Below are positions 23,893 to 35,841 of a stretch of DNA of 64,000 bases, one piece after another. The translations under genes and the position numbers were made by a program. Source of the stretch: Acanthosoma haemorrhoidale (Eukaryota > Arthropoda > Insecta > Hemiptera > Acanthosomatidae); contig OV884015.1 of the NCBI GenBank assembly GCA_930367205.1, forward strand, positions 76,275,341 to 76,339,340. The letters are read 5' to 3'. Positions within the stretch are counted from its first letter, which is position 1. Each line of letters opens with the position of its first letter. The notes below the pieces were generated by a model that was given only the letters and a program-made list of their open reading frames with translations, was not told where the DNA came from and made no database searches.

Positions 23893-25258
23893 GGCTGCTT
23901 GTCAACATTTATTACTACCTCATTTTATTGAATATGTCACAAACATATTTTTCACCACCTATACAAAAAAACACAGGTTATTAAAGATTTAGTGATGAAA
24001 GATTGTTTTTCTGGTTTGTTTACTAGAACTTTCAAGGAAAGCTCTCATGAACTTCTGTTTATAGGAAGTTTTCGGTTATTTTGTGCTATGGAATCTATTC
24101 AAGAAGTTTTTTGGTTTAGACACTTTATATAGGGCAAAGAACTTTGCTTCTTCCTCCATTACTTTACTATCCTGGTAGATGGAGTGACTTTATTTGTTGC
24201 AAGGTCTGAGGGCAAATCGTCATCTACCTTAAAAAGTGAATGAAAAGTTTATCGTTGATGTCATTGTTCCTGGGTATCTCTCTCGGCTTTCACAGTTCCA
24301 TCGCTTGTAGCACTCAATATTTGATCCAGGAAACATTTTATGGTTCATAGACCTTCATGGTGTTACATTAGTTTTTTTCAGTTTAATTCGTTATATGAAT
24401 GTATAAATTGTATCCGTTTCAAAATTATTTGCCTGATGAAGGTGAAGCCTCAATTGTACGTTGCTGGTAAATCTAATTAAGTTTTGATGAAATTAACTTA
24501 GTTGTAAATTCCTATTCATACAACAAGAAAATTTAATTTCTTGCAATATACCTCCGTCACTCCGTCTGAGAAAATTCATTACTATTACATTCCAAGTCTG
24601 AAGTAAAACAAAACTTTTTTCCACTTTTTCAAGAGAGAAAAAGGGGTTTGTTCCTTGTTTTTATTAGGTTTTTTACATTTAGTACTTAAGTTACTTTTTT
24701 TTTCTTAAGAAAATTTATTTTAGAACTGAAAATTAATAAAGCCACCTGTCAAATTCGTTAAATATTTTAATTTTTACAAGCAAGTTACGCATTTCTCAGC
24801 TCTGGAGGTAATTTAGGGTTTATTAAAACCTCAAACAGTCTTAACATTAAGCTTAAATCGTTTAAAACTGTTTTAAATAAAATTAATGATAAAAACATGT
24901 TTAGCTCCTTGAAATTAATGAAAATCCTACTGGGAATTGAAACAAAATAATGGAGTCGAGAATGAGCCCTTTTTTAATTTAGTGTAATTTACATTTTCGA
25001 GACGAGATTAGTTGATTTTTTTGTGCATTCACATTTCCGGATGACCAAATTTTCCTTCTTGTAATATTGTTCTATTCATTTATTGTTGCACTATATTATT
25101 TTGACCTTTCCCTAAACCGAACACGAGAGCTCTTTGATTCTAAACGGCATTCGATACCCTTTGACATCAGGTTTCAATACTTCTGTTTATGAAGCCTTCG
25201 ATGTGATTTATCCCTAGAGACCCCCAGAGGAGCTGGGTCAAGCACGCGCGAACACACT
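23893..25258. other. Gene-free AT-rich stretch
   Basis: No gene, RNA gene or repeat recognised. Confidence 0.5.
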
Positions 25259-26280
<1,022 letters not shown>

Positions 26281-26855
26281 TTTTTTTTTTTTAATATCGG
26301 AATCTTTTTCTATTTCTTTAATGTCTGTATCATAATAACTTTGTAGATTAGTAGTTTATTTTCTATTGAGAGATGGGATGTCCTTTGAAGTAATCTGTAC
26401 AGTTGTCCAAAGCGTTCTTGTTTTTTTAGTCTCGTATGTGGGTTCCAGGTCAGTCGTTTGTCGAGATGGAAGCCTAAGTATCGTACTGTCTCGAATATAG
26501 GGAGAGGAATAGAATTAAAATAAACTAGTGGACAAGTCTTCAAAGGGTGAAGGTAATGTGAGAGCATTTTGCTCCATTAAGTTTGATCTGCCATTGATTG
26601 CACCAATACTTGATCTCGTCAAGGTGTTTTTGAAGGTTATGGGATGCTATGTCGGGGTCTGGGTGGGATTACAAGACTGCAGTGTCATCTGCAAATGTGG
26701 CTAAGAAGGTATTGGGAGTTGAGGGGACATCAGCGGTGTATAGGTTATAAAGGATGGGGCCCAGGACACTGCCCTGTGGAGCTCCTGCATTTATGGGATA
26801 GCTGCTTAAAGTGATATAGCAACGAAATCTGTTCCTTTCTGTAGGTGCTTACTTC
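26281..26855 (-). pseudogene. Jockey-like retrotransposon reverse transcriptase fragment
   Basis: Reading down from 26842 the minus strand gives [20 protein letters not shown], then [17 protein letters not shown], and the catalytic box TFADDTAVL (FADD codons at 26684-26695). The frame hits a TAA at 26669-26671. Coding resumes with LDEIKYWCNQWQIKLNGAKC, shifts frame near 26550, and continues as VRYLGFHLDKRLTWNPH and LLQRTSHLSIENKLLIYKV to about 26310. This is the palm-to-thumb part of a Jockey-type ORF2. It ends in 14 A residues (T-run 26281-26294) right where family A copies begin (WTYGTELWG), so the two may be parts of one family. A stop and a frameshift make it inactive. Confidence 0.92.
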
Positions 26856-26859
26856 TTTT

Positions 26860-27770
26860 AACTTAAAATGTAACATCGACCGTTATTTTGCAACCCCTCA
26901 GTTCATAATCAGAACGCTATAATTCAAAAAACGGTTCTTAGTTTATTTTCAGAACATGGAGGTGCTTTTTCCAAGGTCACATTTACATTTTGTTAGCGAA
27001 AATAAAACTGGTTGTCAGAATTAACTGATTGTTACCCAATTTTAAATATTAAAAGTTATATAAAGCGCAAAAAAATCGTGTAACATGTTAAATGCAAACC
27101 GGTACTCAAACCAAAAATCTTGTTTTTTCACAATGGGAATTTCTTTATTTCATTTTATGTTACTTGACCACATTGTACTACAATGTTATTAACAATATGT
27201 TATTAACAGTTATTACAATTAAAGCAAGGAAAGCAGAGACAAAAAAGTCTCTATATTTTTTAATAATTGATATTAGACGATAATATTTTTAATTGTTATA
27301 AAAAAAGGCTAGTTATTTTTTAAGTACTTATATTTAATTGTTAAACCATCCTAATTCCTAAAATTGCTTTTTAATATACATGATTTATATTTATGGCTTT
27401 ATTCAACTTTATCTTTTGTGATATCTACGCAATACTGTGTGTTTGACAATTGTGAACAAAAATATAAATTTATACCTTAAGTACTTTTTGAGCAAGTTTA
27501 AAACACGACGGCAAATGTGACCGACTTTATCACATTTAATTTGTGTCTTATTTCATGTCAAAAGTAATCGACGAGTTTTATGGTATTGCTAATAAACTTC
27601 AATAAACTCTAAATAGGAAAGACTTTTATACTTTTTTTTATTCACTAGAAAATGTATAGTCCGTTTAAACCAAAAGTAAATAAAGGACCTCTGTTCAACT
27701 GATATTTTTTTTTCTAAAATATTACACCGACTTCTTTACTTTTTTGTTGGAATTAAATTCTCCATTACCG
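26860..27770. other. Gene-free AT-rich stretch
   Basis: No gene or repeat recognised. Confidence 0.5.
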
Positions 27771-27774
27771 CCAT

Positions 27775-27965
27775 TTCCCCCCAGCTTTGCCACGACAAAG
27801 CGCCGACATCGGCCAGAAGAACAGACAGCACAAAGAGAAGCGGCATAAGAAGCAGGGAGGAGGAGGAGAGCGATTAAGACCCCTCCTAACTTCTTCAAGA
27901 GGTTTCGACCCCGCTTCTTGCAATCTTTAGAGTACCGCCGCCCTGCTCCCTTGTATTAACCATGT
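27775..27965. other. GC- and purine-rich islet
   Basis: A block of balanced composition in AT-rich flanks. One plus frame is open for about 48 codons and includes a basic stretch (GQKNRQHKEKRHKKQ), but it has no start codon context or known domain. Could be a regulatory element, 5' untranslated region or exon piece. Confidence 0.25.
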
Positions 27966-28364
27966 TTTATAACCACTCCACTTTCTTTGCCGTTTATTTA
28001 CGCTCCTATTGTTCATAGGGTTAAGCAATGAATACCTATCCGCTCTTCCTCTTTCTTGGATATTCGTCCTAATGTTAGTGAATCGTTATATTCAAAAGGA
28101 TCTAGTGTGGCCCTAGGTATTGTTCTCTCAGCTGTTTAGCATATTTTCATTTATATTCTAATGAGCGTCAGCTTATTTGTTTATTTATTTTCTAGTAATT
28201 ATAAGGTAGTAGTTTTTAGTTTCTTGTGTGAATATAATACACCTCGCTCTAATGTCCTGCGTTTCATTCAAACTTTTCGAACTACTTTATGTAAGCTTGA
28301 ATTAAATTAATTAGTTAATTTTAGTTTTGAACGATTCTCCACTTATTTTATTGATAACAAAACC
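27966..28364. other. Gene-free AT-rich stretch
   Basis: Nothing recognised. Confidence 0.5.
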
Positions 28365-28369
28365 TCAAT

Positions 28370-28440
28370 ATTTTTTTAGCATGTTCGGCTGACCTATCAG
28401 CCGAAAAATCTCTTCCTCTTCAGGTTGAAGAGTGCTAATG
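28370..28440 (-). repeat. Family F-like hairpin repeat, F3
   Basis: On the minus strand: ACCTGAAGAGGAAGAGA, then a perfect hairpin CGGCTGA / TCAGCCG (28386-28403, 4-base loop), then AACATGC. The order CTGAxGA, hairpin, GAAC resembles the F1 and F2 repeats nearby and the ends of several non-LTR and Penelope-like elements. An 86-codon minus frame (28625-28365) runs through it and is probably a by-product. Relationship to F1/F2 is inferred from layout, not close sequence match. Confidence 0.45.
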
Positions 28441-28751
28441 CCGTGGTAGCAAAGGATTTGAGGCTCAAGAACACACCATACACATCCGTATAGATAAGCC
28501 GATAACAGTTTTATAAATTTCATAAAATAATTAGGGGAACATCTCTTCATGTCATAACGGTCTAAAATGTTTCGACGAACAAAGAAAGGTTTAAAAAAAC
28601 AAAATTCAAGTCTTTGAAACCCCAATCAATCGATACCTCATGTTTAGTTAGTTTATTAGAATTAGCTTTTTTGAAGTCAATGAGGTTATATTTTTTAGCT
28701 ATCAATATATGTATATGTTAAAAAAAATTCTCGGAGTCTCTCCAAATATAA

Positions 28752-28830
28752 CTTTGTTATTGATATACCATCTTCTGTCGACGTTTCATCTATTCAGGCG
28801 TCATTAGGACTGTGAAACATATTATATTTG
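28752..28830 (-). repeat. Family F repeat with hammerhead-like core, F1
   Basis: On the minus strand, TTTCACAGTC is followed by CTAATGA, a degenerate stem CGCC-TGAATA-GATG, then AAACGTC and, after a short gap, GATGGTATATCAATA. It aligns for about 80 bases with 29036-29115 in inverted orientation. A hammerhead ribozyme core reads CUGANGA, helix II, GAAA; F1 departs at one core base (G to A) and in helix II. Penelope-like retroelements are known to carry such motifs in their terminal repeats. Confidence 0.6.
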
Positions 28831-29035
28831 CAATTTTTATTAATATATAGTTGTGCACACCGAATTGGTAGCCTTAAGAAAATTTAATTTAGAAAACATA
28901 ATTTGGATTTTTCATAATCAAAACAGACATTACTCAAAGTAACAAATTAATGGTTGTTTTACTTAAAAAATATGCAAATAATGTTTGTTTTTTTAAATTT
29001 AATTTATTGTACAACAATGGATTAAAAAAATTGAA

Positions 29036-29115
29036 AATATACCTTTCACAGACCTGATAATGCCTTAATAGGCGAAAAGACATGGTATATCAATACAAAA
29101 AAATATTTTGAGATA
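29036..29115 (+). repeat. Family F repeat with hammerhead-like core, F2
   Basis: Plus-strand partner of F1. TTTCACAGAC is followed by CTGATAAT, a perfect stem GCC-TTAATA-GGC, then GAAA (core 29054-29077) and CATGGTATATCAATA. Compared with the hammerhead consensus, only the G of CUGANGA is changed to A. Together the two copies suggest an ancestor with an intact core. Helices I and III are not established. Confidence 0.6.
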
Positions 29116-29290
29116 CCATTCTTATTTTTGAATTTATATAAAAATCTGAATACTACTACTCCGAAAAATTAATTTTTATATATAAAAAAACATATTTGCA
29201 ATAATAATGAATGAAACTTTCATTCATATCACTGTTTTTTAAACCCATAAATAAAGGGAAGCCCCTTCTAAAGGCTTATCCATCGGTTTT
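29116..29290. other. AT-rich spacer
   Basis: Nothing recognised. Confidence 0.5.
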
Positions 29291-29296
29291 TGCATA

Positions 29297-29460
29297 ATGA
29301 TGATGATGATGATGGAAGCTCCTCATTAGAGGATGAAATATGACGGGACAGTTACCCTCCCTCTTTTTATCTGAGTGGCTACCCAACTAGTTGGAAGTGG
29401 AGCGGTTCTTGGCACCCGTCCACTGAGCCGGCGATTCGTCCCTTTGCAAACATTTTGTTA
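29297..29460. repeat. Short (ATG)n microsatellite and GC-richer tract
   Basis: Six tandem ATG units at about 29297-29315 are followed by 140 bases of balanced composition (for example GCGGTTCTTGGCACCCGTCC). The tract looks like a dispersed repeat but has no second copy in this window, so that is a guess. Confidence 0.4.
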
Positions 29461-30050
29461 CAGAACATATAGCAGTTTGTTTGTTGTAAAATAAACTTTT
29501 CTCAACAGACCAGTTCCGGCTGGAAAAAGGTAGCAACTTTCAGTTAGTTAATCCAGGACTATACATACATAGAATATAATTGAAAGCCGTGTCAACATTT
29601 GTATCTATATTTATTCATATGACTTTTGTTACTCAAATTATTGAAAATAGATGCCAATTTGATATTATATAACAATTAAAATGTCTAGATTTAATGATCA
29701 TATCATTATTGGCTAAACTTTATGGTTTCCCATTGAATGAAAAAATTTTTTGGCAATTTAACCATCACAGTTTAACAACAAATAAAAAAATTTTAACAGG
29801 TAAAATATTAACCTAAGTAAAACACATTTATTCTCTATTTTATGCTCAGTTTGGAACTTATTTTTCGGAATATAATTGAAATTATTTGTGCTTCTTAAAT
29901 GTGTGCTTACCTTTAAAGAATAGCTTCTGAACTAATTTTTATGTTTACTGGAAAAAATTACGACTTTTTTCTCGTATATTGTCTCTCAAAAATGTATTTT
30001 ATTCAAAATATGAATTTAATTCGCCCTTGGCTTTAGCTAACAATAAAAAC
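29461..30050. other. Gene-free AT-rich stretch
   Basis: Nothing recognised. Confidence 0.5.
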
Positions 30051-30190
30051 TTTACTGTATGAATGAGCGAGTGAATGAATATTGTAAATATGGTATGAAT
30101 GAGAACATTTATCACAATTACTTATTGCCCAATAAGGCAGATTGTCATTTTTTCACAAAAAAGAAGTTTCAATTAAAAAAAACATTTTTT
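30051..30190 (+). mobile_element. Jockey-like 3' end, copy A2 (severely 5'-truncated)
   Basis: Only the last 120 bases of the family A 3' untranslated region are present: TACTGTATGAATGAGCGAG, then TTATCACAATTACTTATTGCC, AATAAGGCAGATTG and AAGAAGTTTCAATT. An A-rich tail follows (30174-30195). Strong 5' truncation and an A-tail are typical of target-primed reverse transcription. Confidence 0.85.
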
Positions 30191-30298
30191 TTAAGAAAAT
30201 AAAAAAGAATTTTTTAATATTTTTTCCAATAGACACATAGAAATACAATGATGACAGACACCTTGCAATTTGACCAAGCCACACTTTAAGGAAGTGTC

Positions 30299-30529
30299 TT
30301 AAATGGTTGATACCTCTTGAATGGTTGATTTAACGAGCACTATAAAAGACGATGAAGGGCTCAACCTTAGGTTTGCAATAGCAGGGAAACCTAATCTAGG
30401 TTTCCTCAATGGCCCCACCATCGATATTGGGATGGTGAAGGAGACTTGTTCTTGAACACCGGGTATGTCAAGCTGTTCAGCAAATCGAAGAACCTTAAAT
30501 GTCATGTTTTTATTTCTGGTTGTGGGCAA
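30299..30529 (-). CDS. Protein-like open frame of unknown function (76 codons)
   Basis: ATG at 30529 and TAA at 30299. The residue mix is protein-like (KVLRFAEQLDIPGVQEQVSF, then Pro- and Ser-containing segments) and codon third positions are mixed rather than all A/T, unlike chance frames in the flanks. I see no known domain, signal peptide or membrane segment. Its stop lies about 110 bases from the A-tail of Jockey copy A2, so it could be an exon or part of an unrecognised mobile element. Function unknown. Confidence 0.3.
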   Translation of the reverse strand: MPTTRNKNMTFKVLRFAEQLDIPGVQEQVSFTIPISMVGPLRKPRLGFPAIANLRLSPSSSFIVLVKSTIQEVSTI

Positions 30530-30889
30530 AGATTAAATAAATAAAGAAATATTTTTGTCTTACCATTATTTATTTAATCCTCAGTCACAAGCTATTTCAA
30601 TAGCCTGTACTCAGGGTTACGTGCTCAAAATGTTGTTAATGAGAGTCTGACTTGCTACTACAGGAACTGCCAAAAGCGCTTGTGCATAAGAAATAAATAG
30701 GTTATTATTTAATAACTTCCGGTGTTGCCGTGACCATAATATATAATATCTTGATTTATGAGTTTAGGTTATTCACAACTCACAGCTGCAATAACAGCTT
30801 AACTGGTCAGAATTAGGAACGACTCAGTTGGTAGAAAACCTTTTTTCCCTTCCACAAAAAACCTATTTAAAAAACAGATAAAGGTACAG
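30530..30889. other. Gene-free stretch
   Basis: Nothing recognised. Confidence 0.5.
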
Positions 30890-31115
30890 TCGATGGTTTG
30901 TCGGACCTATTCTTGGCAGGGGCCTATAGGGAAGAGCTTCTTGTCAATTACCGCAGACCACACGGACGTTTCCTCATCGAATCGATCAAGTCAAGGAAAC
31001 GAGTTTGACAAATAATCCACTCTCGATAGGCTGCCAACCCAATTGCCTGCCAGTGCGGCTATTTCCAGGCCATGGTGTGGTCCTCTCTCGATACACAAGT
31101 TCGCAATGTGATCAA
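30890..31115. other. GC-richer single-copy islet
   Basis: About 220 bases of balanced composition. A plus frame is open for about 40 codons (includes LFLAGAYREELLVNYRRPHG) and ends at a TGA near 31008; no known domain. Could be an exon piece or regulatory element. Confidence 0.25.
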
Positions 31116-31175
31116 TTGCCGTTTTTTATCGCATTTTAACTTTACATTACTCATATGATTGTTTCGTTTGTCATA

Positions 31176-32330
31176 AAATCCCTGTCGAAAATCGCAGCAC
31201 CTAGAAAGCATTGAAGTTCATGAGAACAGGTTTTACATTAACAAAAAAGCTCATAAATCCAAAATAAACAATTTTACTAAACAAAACGTTAACATTGAAT
31301 ATATGTCTGATTAAATTTCATTACAAAAATAAAATACAACAAAATCCAACATTTTCTTTTTTAACAAAGTTTTAATTTTATAGCCTTATAATCCCATTTA
31401 ATAAGAAGCTTTGCCTCCTCTGTATTTAATAATTACTTATATCCTCTTAGGCGCACTCAATTTACTCCTCCAATACATCAGGATTTACATCCCGCTACCG
31501 AATTTTCCTTTTAAGTTTGTCCCACACACGTTCGATTAAGTTAAGGTCTGGGCTTCTTGATGGACATTCTAGGTTACGGAAACCAATGGTGTTCAGGAAC
31601 TCATTGCCCCAGGTTACTTTATGTGACTGGGCATTAACAAGCATGAGAATGATAAGCAAGTAAAGCTCTACATGATCTTGTTTAAATCATCTCCATACAC
31701 CTTAAGGCATTTAAGGCTCCTTGGATTGGTACCAACTCGGTAAGTGCATCACAATAAACGCCACACCAAAATATGGTAGATCCTCCTCTAAATGCCACAG
31801 TTTCTGACAAACAGCACTCCACATCTTTTCCAGACTCTTCCACGCCCATGTGGACTGTTGAGGGTCACTCTCGTCTCTAGTGACTAGGGTAGTTTTCCAT
31901 TCCTCTTCAGTCCAAGATTGGTGTTACCTTGGAAATCTTAGTACCTGTATTCTGGAGTAAGAAATGTCCGTTCCACAGGACGTCTTCAGCTAATGCTTGA
32001 CCCTCTCAGTCTTCTTTTAACGTTTGAGATTGTAATCCCCAAATACCACCATTCAAGTCCCTAATATCAGATGCTGGCGAATTGCGTTTCCAATGCGCTT
32101 GCATTATAATAAAGCGGTGACTTTAAGATGTCCTGGATTTGACCATCTTGAGTTACTCCCGGTCTCTTTGTACCTTTTTTCCCTTGAAACTATAGAGTAA
32201 TGAAAACCAAGACGATTAGCGATGTTACCCAAAGATTTTCCTTTTTTGTGAAGATTAATTGTTCTTACTCAATCTTCGCGGCTTAAACGACTCATTATCA
32301 CACGAATAAACAACAGAATAAAGAAGTATG
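31176..32330 (-). pseudogene. Tc1-like transposon with degenerate transposase, copy T1
   Basis: A near full-length Tc1-type element on the minus strand. From an ATG at 32295: MSRLSRED, then helix-turn-helix-like NLHKKGKSLGNIANRLGFHY. Further on, the catalytic domain is recognisable: a DES triad near 31873, VTLNSPHGRGRVW, GGSTIFWCGVYCDALTELVP, LVNAQSHKVTWGNE and SPDLNLIERVWDKLKRK. The final Glu (31531-31533) is 34 residues after the position of the second catalytic Asp, which is exactly Tc1 D34E spacing, but that Asp is Val here (31636-31638). Stops and frameshifts interrupt it. The left edge (about 31176, preceded by TA) matches copy T2 at 55110. The right terminal repeat was not found. Not functional. 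Confidence 0.92.
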
Positions 32331-32339
32331 AGATAAATT

Positions 32340-35090
32340 AATGTAACGGGCCAACAAAAGGTAAAAAAGAGACTGAAAGGGGAATAATCCTTCGTTCGTT
32401 GACAAATAGTGAGTAACAATGATATGAATAATCCCCATTGTCTCTCATGTAACTAACCCTATTACTATAAATAAGAAAAACATGGGTTAGGCTCCAAAAC
32501 TTAAAAATTTCGAGAAGGTTTTGCGATTTTTTTGGTGGGGAGCGTATATATGTCGGTATAGAAGAAGACTTTATTACTAAATTATAAAAATTGGTTATTA
32601 TTGTTATCATCAAGTCAATAGAAAAAAAGTTTATCATACATAGAAAACTTTTTTTTTATTTCAATTAATTTTATTTGTTTTGACAGTTCAACCACTAACG
32701 TCATTGATGTCCTAATTAACAATAACACAATGGGCAATTATGTACAGTTACGCAACTCAAAATTTTATCACTTAGTCATTTAAAAATAAAGATAGCCAGA
32801 GTGATTTCCCCACTTAGCAATTCACCGATGTTGGTCGGGAATCTGAAAGCTTCAATCTACAGTAGCGGCACGTCGGTGGAAAGGGTCCAGTGGACACACC
32901 AAATATTTGTTGTTTAGGTGAGATTGGCCTATTCCCTCGTATTTGTCGGTAGCAGTCCAAACAGTCAAAACTTTTATTAGGGAGATTCCTGTTAATATGA
33001 TTTTCCTAAATATCAGAATACTATAATAATTTTTACTAGATTATGCCTAAGATCCCAAGCTGCCAACACTTAGATAGTTCGTGGTAGCTTTATTAAATTT
33101 CGATACGTTTTCAAGTAAAGTAAGATAAATACTGCCGTTGTACGGAGTGTCATTTCGCATTTTGCATCATATCTTAAGTGCCTGAGAAGAACACCTTGGA
33201 CTGTACCATTCCTAAGCAGGAAAGATTGGCTGTCTAATGGTTAGCCCTCATTTCTAGTTACAAATATTATTCATGAGATATAGTAGTCAAATATAATAAA
33301 GCTGTAGTAGACAAGTTTTCCCGAATTCCCCCTACTGCATTGTAGCGGTTTTTAGCTCGTTGACCTTGGGAGATATATATGCTATCACTGTTAAGTATCT
33401 CATAGTATTATGAAGTCAGCATGGGTATACTCAGGGGCTTCATGGTGCTTCTTTTTTTTAAAAATCAAGTAACCCTTGTCGGTTCATTTTAAATAAAATG
33501 AAAATAAACCTCTTACGGAAAAGTTCTAGAACTAGACCAGTGTTTAAAAGAAGTTTGTCATCCGGAAAGGTTTAAGTTGGAAAGAAAATCTCGTCGGTTG
33601 AACCTTCGAGTTAGATTGGCTTAGCAAGTAGCCGAGACCCTCTTGCATTAGAGAGACTTGGTAATTGTTTTTTGTTGATATTCAAAGTGGACGTTTGCAC
33701 ACCACTTGCTTGTTTGTTTTAACTTTCAATTGAGGTCCTGTCTAATAACGGATTCTCCGCCCTTTATCCCAAGCCCTCACTATCGTCGTTAAAAATGTAA
33801 ATCTAATTACCGTCTTCTTCGTTACTCAGGTACTCTCGGATCCCCCTTCCCTTTGGCTTCAGCTTGGTTTTTTTTAGTTAGTATAACCCGTAAGGCAAAT
33901 AAGATTTTTATGTGTAAAAAGGACTTAGAGGTACGTTCTTTCAGCGCCGTATTTTTAAAGTGCATTCAGTGACAGGATTTCAGTATATTTTAAATCCATG
34001 TATTGAATGGTAAAGTGGGCCAGATACAGAACAATCTATCCAGCAATGGTAGAGTCCTCACTTCGTTTGGTCACGGAGCGATCTTATCTTGTATGTATCT
34101 GTACGTATGTACATACATAACTTCTACAATAACAGCGGTAAAAAGGATTAGCTCTGCCAAAAATTTCCGATGATTATTATGGAATTATTATAATTATTAT
34201 TATTGATATTAACACAATTATGGAAGGTATCATTTTAAAAAATACCAGAACGTCTGCTAACTTTTACGATTTCTCGTGTGCCAGCTTAGAAGCTTTCCCA
34301 GTTGATTTGATTAGGATTCTTTACATAAATATATATTTTAATATTTATAAACAGATCAAACGGGTACAGAAAAAAAAAATTCATACATATTAAAAAACTA
34401 TTTAAAGGCAGCAGACTTTGTTTGTTTTTAATGACCGATTTTAATAGCCCCGACATTTCAGCCTATAGCCATTTGTTTATTTTGTTTAAAAGGTATATTC
34501 AGCGACTTAAGTTATTAAACAAATTAAAATTTATTCGAAATCACCCGTAGAACCTGCAGATACATTTTCTTCTATTCTGGGTCTTGTACGTTTATTGACA
34601 GCTTATGTACTATATTAGCTGTAAAATGGGTGAATCTATCTGAAATTTTAAAGAATACCCAATAAGAAACTGGCGAAGGTATGTGAAAAACGTTGAGGGT
34701 TAGATCTGAAAGGTTCTAATTTTTCCCCTTTAAACTTTCTCAACTATTGTTGAAAACGAATTAAATATAGCAATTCAAAAATAAATTCAACGATATTCCA
34801 AAAAATAGTGTTACATCCGACAATAAATCCTGTATTTATATATGCATATTGGATTACAATAGATTTTTGATGAAAAAATATGAGTCGCCAAAAGATAACT
34901 AGTAAATAAGAAATAATCTTGGTAACGGCACTTATTTTTGCATCCACAAGTTTTATATCAATGTGTAACTATCTCCAACAGTGAAACGTCAATATATATT
35001 CGTTATTTGTCCATTCATGGAAGGCATCTATAAAAAATAGACGCAAATGAAGTTTTATAGAGTCCCATCGGGTCCATTTGTGAGAGACAT
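32340..35090. other. Gene-free stretch
   Basis: Mixed AT-rich DNA with no gene, RNA gene or clear repeat. A 99-codon minus frame at 32338-32637 is of AT-rich composition without motif. Somewhat GC-richer patches at 33590-33660 and 33740-33860 gave no protein. Confidence 0.45.
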
Positions 35091-35094
35091 TACT

Positions 35095-35310
35095 ACAATG
35101 GCCCCCAGCCCTGCAGATAAAAAAAGAAGTCCGACCACGGTGGTGACTCCCTTAGATAGCCCGGATGTTATCTGTGGCTGTGTTTACTCCGACACAGAAA
35201 GATGACAAACTGCGAGCTATTAGCCAACACAAACACAAACGGTCGTTTATCTGCCAGCGGACCGTAGGCTTTGTAAGCCATATCTGCCTCCATTTGTTGG
35301 CATTGGTTCG
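35095..35310. promoter_or_regulatory. Putative cis-regulatory islet with clustered GATA sites
   Basis: A GC-richer single-copy block. Within 140 bases it has four matches to the GATA-factor site WGATAR: AGATAA at 35115, AGATAG at 35154, TTATCT at 35168 and TTATCT at 35247. A forkhead-type TGTTTAC is at 35181. No open frame of interest and no repeat match. Clustering suggests an enhancer but is not proof. Confidence 0.35.
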
Positions 35311-35840
35311 ACCTGAATATTAAACACTTCAGTGGAGCACAATTTATTTGTAGGTTTAATGATTATGTTTAGTTAAATTAAGAAAGGTTGACTAGTTTAC
35401 CCTCTAATTTTTAAAGTGAGACTTTTTAGGGGATAGATGGTTCAAGCAGATTTTTCAATCCACGGTGCTTTGGCGTTTTGTTTATGTCTGCATTAGGTTC
35501 AGATAATGGACTGTCAATTTTACGGAGACATACAAAACATGTTTCTTATTTTTTTTTAATTTAAATCCTTTTTCATTTTCTAATACCATATCAGGACTCG
35601 TATTCATAGATAACAAGTTTGATTTACATCTGGGATTTCCTTTCAATATCCCAAGGAAGTCCCCTAAGAATTTGTTACCCCAAGTGCTGAAAAAATAAAC
35701 GGATTTGATCATTTTTGTTTTATCCGCGAGATTTCCATTTGTAAGTATGGATTCGTAAGTTTTTCGTATGTCTTAACTATTTTATTAAAATTAAATGGTT
35801 GTCGTCACAAGTCCTATTCTGTTACTTCACCTATATAACA
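35311..35840. other. Gene-free stretch
   Basis: AT-rich. A 76-codon minus frame at 35482-35712 shows no motif. Confidence 0.45.
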
Positions 35841-35841
35841 T

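Noticed and set aside
28365..28625. 86-codon minus-strand frame ending in an acidic stretch
   Set aside because: The C-terminal part is a reading of hairpin repeat F3.
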